Positions 59,021-64,000 of a stretch of DNA of 64,000 bases are shown here, in pieces (within the stretch, counting starts at the first letter, position 1; every line of letters starts with the position of its first letter). The notes under the pieces are model-generated. The model was not told the DNA's origin. It searched no databases and worked only from the letters and a program-made list of their open reading frames with translations. Made by a program: the position numbers and the translations under genes. The stretch spans positions 2,958,583-3,022,582 of the forward strand of contig NC_081545.1 in assembly GCF_901000735.1 (NCBI RefSeq), read 5' to 3'. Source of the DNA: Corylus avellana (taxonomy: Eukaryota; Streptophyta; Magnoliopsida; Fagales; Betulaceae).

Positions 59021-59529
59021 TTTATATGACACTGGACACATTTACAAATTGATACACATTTACAAATTGATGTGTTAGTCTATACTATACTAACCACATA
59101 TGTTAGCTACTACAATGTGGATTGTCACCTTATTTTATTAAGGGGTCATAGTAAAGCTATATTACCTCAAGCATTTATTAGTAAATAGAGTAATGATAAA
59201 TGTCATTCTCATGTTTCTTTTTGTTTCTCCAAAAATATTATGGCTTTTAAAATTACCATTAGCATTATTTCAATAAATAATGTCAATTTATGTACATCTA
59301 GGGTATAAAAAGCAGAGTAATGATTTAATTTTTTTTTTTTTTTAATTAAAAAATGTTTCAACTTGGTTAATTGAAGTTAAACGGCAAAGTTTACACATAT
59401 AGGATTCAGATCCTTCATTCTGGAATTAAGGCAAATTGAATCATTCTTTTTTTTTTTTTTTTTTCAAAATAAATAATTAAGATTTTGCCACCTCGGTATT
59501 TATAACCATTAGAAGATTTTTTTTTTTTT

Positions 59530-60150
59530 TTTCAATTTTTTTTGAACGAGAATTTTTTAGATTTAATTGATAAAAGATTAAGAGCCTAACAACTCTTACT
59601 ATAAAACATAGTCAAATGCTATGAACTTACAAAGTCATAGATACAACCATAAAATTCTTACAATCAAATATTATCTATAACATCAACTTTCGCTAATACA
59701 TGTACAACTTTAATTATGAAACAACTCTGTTTCAGGCAAACTATATCTAAGACATAGGTAACCCATATTCTCAAAACTCCTTGGCCCAAAGGTCAGGAAA
59801 CAATTCACGTCTTGCCATAACAAAAATAAAAAAAAAAAAAAAAAAAAAACAGAAGCCCCACTAGAAGCAGTAGTGGAGGAGCACGTCATAGTAGATATCC
59901 TGAGAAGACACGACTTGGCACATGAGATCCATGCATCGGTGGATGAGAAACACACTTCGCACACAAAACTCCGTTGGTTGATCAGCGCAAAAGCGATGAA
60001 AAGCGGAGAAGCTAGCTGAGACAAGTAGATATAAGTATGAAGAACTGGATCTAGATCTAAAACAAAACCACCAAAATGGAGACTAGAAGAGACTGCCAAA
60101 CACTCCTACCAGTGGGATGAAAAGGGACATGGACAGTCGGACAAAGAAGG
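59530..60150 (-). mobile_element. Retroposed element, reverse copy of the family at 3250-3900
   Basis: Read on the minus strand its 3' end has 'tcttttatcaattaaatc' and 'aattctcgttc' followed by an A tract, paralleling 'ctttaatcaataaaattc' and 'ccgttc' plus A tract of the elements at 3250 and 12076. A 129-codon open frame on the minus strand within it is interrupted by a poly-T/A tract and is not a supported gene. Confidence 0.5.
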
Positions 60151-61199
60151 GGGGACAAGCTCTATGTGTTTTTTTTTTTTTTTTTTTCAATTCAGTGTGT
60201 CTCAAATGGATACCATTTAATTTGAGGATTTAATTCAAATTTTATGAACTTAAGAGAAATCTGCAAAAAAACAAAAGACAAAAATCTTAGTTTGAGATAA
60301 TACCATGCCATTGTGAAACCTAATCTTCGAATCAATGCAACAATCCTATTCTTTAATAGATTTCATTCCTTTCCTACAATACAATGAAAAATAGATTTAC
60401 ATAACACTTTAAATCGGAAGAGTGCAAAAACTAAACTATGAGCAACATTAATAGTTCATTTCACTTGAAATAGAGAGAATTATTATATGTTGCTTAGTTG
60501 CTACGTTATTTAAAATCTTTAAATAATGTGACACTTAATGATGCTGTAAAGTTTAATTTAAACCATAAAATCTCCCCTATTCCAAAATAATCCTTAGGTT
60601 CGTTTGATCCCTCCCCAATTCTACCAAGATTTCTTAAGTCTCAACATTTTTTATAATTAAATGATTAAGATTTTGCCATATCAAAATTTATTACTATATT
60701 TAGTTTTAATTAAAATAACTCAGTTGAAATGTTAATAATGCTAGCTAAAATATGGAAAAATACGTTAAATACAAATATGATAAATACCGAGTTGTCATTG
60801 TCAAGAGTAAATATGGTAACTATGATAATAAATATTTGATATAAATAAATATGAACTTATTTAATTTCACCTATTTTTGCATCGTGGGCAACGTGGCATA
60901 AATTCATTGTATGTATCTAACTCTACTCTCTTTGGACACGTGGCCAACATCACACTTTATACACCGACCTTTTTTTTTCCGAAAATGTTGACAAAATCCA
61001 ACAACTACTGCATACTCTACAGGAAGTCAAAGCAGGAAAAAGACATTGACGTTACAAAAAAGAAGTAGCCGTTAGAGACATATGCCCTATTTCGCCGACA
61101 GCTAAATCCAAGTGGTCCTTCTGCTTTTAACGTAATCAATTCATCAATAATTACAAAAAGAAAAAACCGTCACCTGAGAAGCGGCTGGTGTAACGCACC

Positions 61200-61874
61200 G
61201 GTGCCACCTCAGCCCCGATTCACCGCCGTCGTTTCGCTATCTTTACGCTGTTTGCATATTTGCCGTCTCTTTTCTTCTCTTTTCTTTTATGAAAAGCAAA
61301 TAAAAAGGGCGCATCCTAGCACGGCTCTTTCCTCGCCGGCTTTGAATTTGGGACTCGGGCCAAAATTTTTTTGGGAGGGAGAAAAAAAATACTTTAAATT
61401 ATTTTCTTTATCTTAAATTATTTTTTTTCCTTAAATTATTATTATTATTTTTTTTCTTGTAATTTGGGGGACCAGGGCACTGCCGGTCCCCCTAAATCCG
61501 TCTCTGCTCACCAGACAACGACAACCGCAGAGGATTTTCCCCTCCGGTACCCACAGTGTGATGCGCTTCTGGCTATTCTCATTGAGCTCAAAAGAGCTGC
61601 GTTTCGGTGGCTCTGTTTCTTCTTCGCTCATTAAAGCAGTAATTCTTACTGAACTCCGAAACGCTGCGTTTTGACTCCTTTTTCCGAGGACTCTGTGAGG
61701 TGTTTGAGACCGTTCTGCTTCTGATCTCTTGCTCTTACTCCAAAACGCTGCGTTTTGGGTTCCTTCACGCCGAAGATTAAAGTCACCGTTCTCATTGTAC
61801 CGGAAAACGCTGCGTTTGGAGCTCTGGTTTTCGAGTGCTCTTGCTTTGTGAGTGGAGTTCGTAAAGATAGAGAG
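61200..61874 (+). other. 5' UTR region of the OSCA-like gene
   Basis: GC-raised sequence with repeated AAACGCTGCGTTT palindromes (61659, 61743, 61805) and a good splice donor AGAG|GTAAGA at 61874-61875. The matching acceptor is at 63472-63473 (TTTTACAG), 34 bp before the start codon. I infer a leader intron of about 1.6 kb. The transcription start is not defined; a piece of a dispersed repeat lies near 61440-61505. Confidence 0.6.
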
Positions 61875-62313
61875 GTAAGAGTGTGAAAAAGTTTGCGTCT
61901 TGTGTTTGTTTGGTTTCTAAGAAATCAGAGGAAAAACGAAAAGGCTGGATCCAGTGGTTTTTTTGTTGCTAAGAAATTTCGAACTCTAATGACTGTTTGG
62001 TAATAGTGTGAATTTTTGGGTTCTACTGTCTTTTTGGTTACTGAGAAAATGAAATTTTGATTTTTAGTGATATTGTATTTGTGAGTGGAATTCGTAAATA
62101 TAGAGAGGTAAGAGTGTGAAAAAGTTTGCGTCTTGTGTATGTTTGGTTTCTAAGAAATCGGAGGACAAACGAAAAGACTGGATCCGACGGCTTTTTGGTT
62201 GCTAAGAAATTTCGAACTCTAATGAGTGTCTTGTAATAGTGTGAATTTTTGGGTTCTACGATCTGTTTGATTGCTGAGAAAATGAAATTTTGATTTTTAG
62301 TGATCTTGTATAA
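61848..62313. repeat. 233-bp tandem duplication containing the leader splice donor
   Basis: 'gtgagtgga' begins at 61848 and again at 62081. The following 230 bases repeat closely, including 'agagaggtaagagtgtg' with the GT at 61875 and again at 62108. Confidence 0.9.
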
Positions 62314-63507
62314 TGTGTATATATGTTGGTATATATATATATTAAGTTTTTAATCCAATGGCTGTTTAGTTCTGAGTATTTCATCTTTGGATTTCACTGT
62401 TGTTCGGATGCTGAAAAATGAGAGGAACTAGAAGGCAATAAAACTTAATTTTTTTTTTTTCCCTTCTAGGATTTTAATTGTTTTCTTTGCTCAGCTAAGA
62501 AAATTCAAATAGCTTTGTCTTCACATATAATAGATTAATGAAATTCTCAAGAATTTACATTTATCAGAACTCAATTTGGTTGCTGAAAGATGGAGCAAAA
62601 TTTGACTGTTAAGATGGTGGTTGTTCTGATGAAGTTTTTATTTTATGATTTCTCTTCTTTTCCACATTTTCTTGGCAACTAAACAGACGATGTATAGGTT
62701 CCAGTCTTGTGCCTAGTTTCTGTGCATTTTGAAGTTAATTTGTTATATACTTCCACGTCAAGGATTTGATGGATTATTGTACAAAACCTAGTTTATTTCA
62801 GAATACTTTTTGATAGAAGCATCAAGCATCTTTTTTGATTTCTGTAATGAATCTTTTAAGAAAAAAAAAGAACAAAAGAAATCTCTCTCTGTTTAAGTAT
62901 CAGAATTGTCGGTATTTTCTGAAAGTGAAATTCCCAGAAGTTTTCCTATTATTTTTCTCCAACTTGTAAGATTTTCTCTCGTTGATTTGCACCGAATTTT
63001 TTTTTTTTTTTTTCTTCTTCAAGTTCTTGTTATTTGGCTCTACAGTTACATTTTGAGATGACGTGGGAAACTTAGTTCAATCTTGGTCCAGTGCCTAGTT
63101 TTATCAGGATTTCTTTATTTCTTTATTTCTAATTTCTATATGTTGACCTGAATACCCGGAATCACTAGTAATCTCTGGTCTGCCATAAATGGTGTTGAAT
63201 TTGTTCCAGGGCCATGTGCACACTGGCCGTCACACTATGAAAGCTAGCCATGCCTGAAGTCGTTATATGTTAGATAAAGGGCATATGCCCTTTTAGTTGG
63301 GGAAAAGAAAGTGAAACGTTCTCAATCCATATTTTTGGTTCCCTCATGATGATGGGGGCCTCCTTTACCAAAATCACGTTGTTTCCACAGTGATGCATTG
63401 CAAGAATTCTTCAGGTGTATATTACCTGGTTATCTACATTAAATCTCAGTTTTTTCCTTTTTTCTTTTTACAGGAAATATCAATCTGTTTTTCTTTGAAG
63501 AGTGAAT

Positions 63508-63816
63508 ATGGCTACACTTAAGGATATAGAAGTTGCAGCAGCTATGAATATCCTCACTGCATTTGCTTTCTTAGTGGCATTTGCCTTTCTTCGGCTTCAA
63601 CCCATCAACGATAGGGTGTACTTTCCAAAATGGTATCTGAAGGGTTTAAGGAACAGTCCACTGGGCGCTGGTGCATTTGTGGGCAAGTTCGTCAATTTGG
63701 ACTTCCGGTCGTATGTCAGGTTTTTGAATTGGATGCCTGCTGCATTGCAAATGCCAGAACCTGAGCTAATTAACCATGCCGGGTTGGATTCTGCTGTTTA
63801 CTTGAGGATCTACTTA
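63508..63816 (+). CDS. OSCA/CSC1-like hyperosmolality-gated calcium channel, first coding exon (partial)
   Basis: The first 103 residues match the N-terminus of plant OSCA1/CSC1 channels: MATLKDIEVAAAMNILTAFA (extracellular tip and first membrane helix), then LRLQPINDRVYFPKWYLKGL, FVNLDFRSYVRFLNWMPAAL and a LINHAGLDSAVYLRIYL ending. These proteins are osmotic- and mechano-gated cation channels of the DUF221/TMEM63 family. The ATG at 63508 is chosen over an upstream in-frame GTG. The exon ends at 63816 before GTAGGG; reading on gives a short non-homologous tail, as expected for intron. The remaining exons lie beyond the window. Confidence 0.92.
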
Positions 63817-64000
63817 GTAGGGTATGCTCTAAAAGATCATTTCTTTGTAGCTTTGCAGGGCTAGCAATGTTGGATGTTTACCGTCCATTTCATTGTCTAA
63901 TATCAGCCCAATGAGTTTTGGGTAGTTATTCTGCATTTCATGGACTACTATACTCTGTGGAATTCTCTTTCCTGCATGGAATATCGTTTTGTATTGGGAG

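Larger units (their letters stand above)
56442..61190. other. Intergenic stretch of TE remnants
   Basis: No gene supported. Contents by position: UFD1-like gene 3' UTR to about 56690; a Tourist- or hAT-like MITE near 57850-58060 built on 'aaaagtgcttttaa' repeats and inverted 'aagcttttatccaaaagctt'; a gypsy-type LTR remnant; poly-T runs near 59330, 59445 and 59520; a minus-strand retroposed element; AT-rich DNA without pattern to 61190. Confidence 0.6.

Noticed and set aside
59710..60099. 129-residue minus-strand frame
   Set aside because: Lies inside a retroposed non-coding element and contains a run of Phe from a poly-A/T tract; no domain.

Overview
This 64 kb window is nuclear DNA from a eudicot, probably a woody species. 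It shows intron-rich genes with GT-AG junctions, plant-type LINE, copia and PIF/Harbinger elements, a plant U3 snoRNA gene with a USE plus TATA promoter, and AT-rich intergenic DNA full of MITEs. GC-rich fold-back elements of the kind seen here remind me of Fagales-type tree genomes, but that placement is only a guess. Three 100-N gaps (6875-6974, 30265-30364, 42266-42365) look like fixed-size scaffold gaps, and two of them coincide with genes that stop abruptly.

1-16 kb is accessory DNA. A block of about 4.55 kb at 1-4547 recurs almost unchanged at 8804-13372. Each copy carries a retroposed element with a target-site duplication, MITEs, and decayed pieces of the 5' flank of a LysM receptor gene. 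Between the copies lie a CT-rich array with recurring hairpins, a gap, and a fold-back transposon with a second MITE nested in its tip. 16.4-22.2 kb is a nearly full-length L1-type LINE on the minus strand, inactivated only by nonsense codons.

22-30 kb is a LysM receptor-kinase (CERK1/LYK-like) locus. Two intact first exons, each coding a signal peptide and a three-LysM ectodomain, sit upstream of one set of downstream exons (linker, membrane segment, start of the kinase). The kinase stops after subdomain IV or so, just before a gap and a gag-only LTR retrotransposon (30.4-34.6 kb).

34.7-42.3 kb holds a possible 5' UTR exon, a decayed GRF zinc-finger gene, a decayed two-gene PIF/Harbinger transposon (Myb/SANT and DDE nuclease, minus strand), and the first coding exon of a FAB1D-like phosphoinositide kinase cut by the third gap.

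43-64 kb is the normal gene-bearing part. In order it has a three-exon RNase III-like gene, a U3 snoRNA gene with Pol III promoter geometry, a PR-1/CAP gene, a U3 pseudogene fragment, a three-exon UFD1/zinc-finger gene (PRLI-interacting factor K type), an intergenic stretch of TE remnants, and the 5' UTR intron and first coding exon of an OSCA/CSC1-type mechanosensitive calcium channel that runs off the window. The genes are independent units and share no evident pathway; the LysM receptor and PR-1 genes are both linked to defence by family.
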